Below, one piece after another: positions 6,971 through 7,044 of a DNA stretch of 7,044 nucleotides. The notes below the pieces were generated by a model that saw only the letters and a list, made by a program, of their open reading frames with translations, did no database searches and had not been told where the DNA came from. The stretch covers positions 1 through 7,044 of the forward strand of contig JACDDF010000110.1 of NCBI GenBank assembly GCA_013817135.1, read 5' to 3'. Source of the DNA: Nitrospirales bacterium (GTDB taxonomy: Bacteria; Nitrospirota; Nitrospiria; Nitrospirales; UBA8639). The translations under genes were made by a program, and so were the position numbers. Position 1 is the stretch's first letter; the number at the start of each line of letters is the position of its first letter.

Positions 6971-7044
6971 TTAACCATAGGCCCGTTCCCGGTGTTGTGT
7001 CAGATCACATCCGAGCACCTCCTCTTCTCGATTGATGCGTAACC
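6971..7044 (-). CDS. C-terminal end of a second Amt-family ammonium transporter (cut by right edge)
   Basis: The minus strand entering at 7044 reads 24 codons to a TAA at 6971: LRINREEEVLGCDLTQHRERAYG. This aligns with the tail of the complete transporter downstream (LRVSAQDEEMGLDLSQHNERAYS), sharing LR, the acidic EE pair, G-x-DL, QH and ERAY. That tail is the cytoplasmic segment of Amt proteins that contacts PII. The gene lies 116 bases upstream of the PII gene in the same orientation, so PII is flanked by two Amt genes. Only the tail is visible; the body, start and any lesion lie outside. Confidence 0.85.
   Translation of the reverse strand, partial: LRINREEEVLGCDLTQHRERAYG

Overview
The window is a compact nitrogen-assimilation locus from a Gram-negative-type bacterium with mid-range GC. 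Almost every base is accounted for, and no gene-free stretch exceeds 300 bases. The PII/Amt/GS block, the near-leaderless divergent promoters and a GlnE-type enzyme carrying ACT domains would fit a Nitrospirota member (Nitrospira-like). That placement is a tentative inference, because no 16S gene or lineage marker is present.

Layout from left to right: (1) 1-1180, minus strand: the N-terminal 393 codons of GlnE, the bifunctional glutamine synthetase adenylyltransferase/deadenylylase, running off the left edge. (2) 1181-1251: a very short divergent promoter region in which two back-to-back sigma70-type promoters appear to share one -35 hexamer. Both would give leaderless or nearly leaderless mRNAs. 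(3) 1252-3498, plus strand: a second GlnE-type nucleotidyltransferase, preceded by two ACT domains of the kind found at the C-terminus of GlnD. (4) 3499-3605: a convergent intergenic region with a strong 11-bp stem terminator and a second perfect 11-bp inverted repeat that begins at the stop codon. (5) 3606-5015, minus: glnA, type I glutamine synthetase with the adenylylation tyrosine at residue 397. (6) 5016-5141, minus: a possible 41-aa small ORF whose stop abuts the glnA start. (7) 5158-6471, minus: amtB, ammonium transporter. (8) 6516-6854, minus: PII signal protein (GlnB/GlnK) with uridylylation Tyr51. (9) 6971-7044, minus: the last 24 codons of a second Amt transporter, cut by the right edge.

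Together these cover ammonium uptake (two Amt proteins), nitrogen sensing (PII), assimilation (GS) and covalent control of GS (two GlnE-type enzymes). The minus-strand block amt2-glnB-amtB-glnA is packed like one or two operons. The main point of interest is the ACT-ACT-GlnE protein. It joins a GlnD-type glutamine-sensing module to a GlnE-type catalytic module and is divergent from an apparently ordinary GlnE. This suggests an enzyme that could read glutamine directly rather than only through PII. GlnD itself is not in the window.
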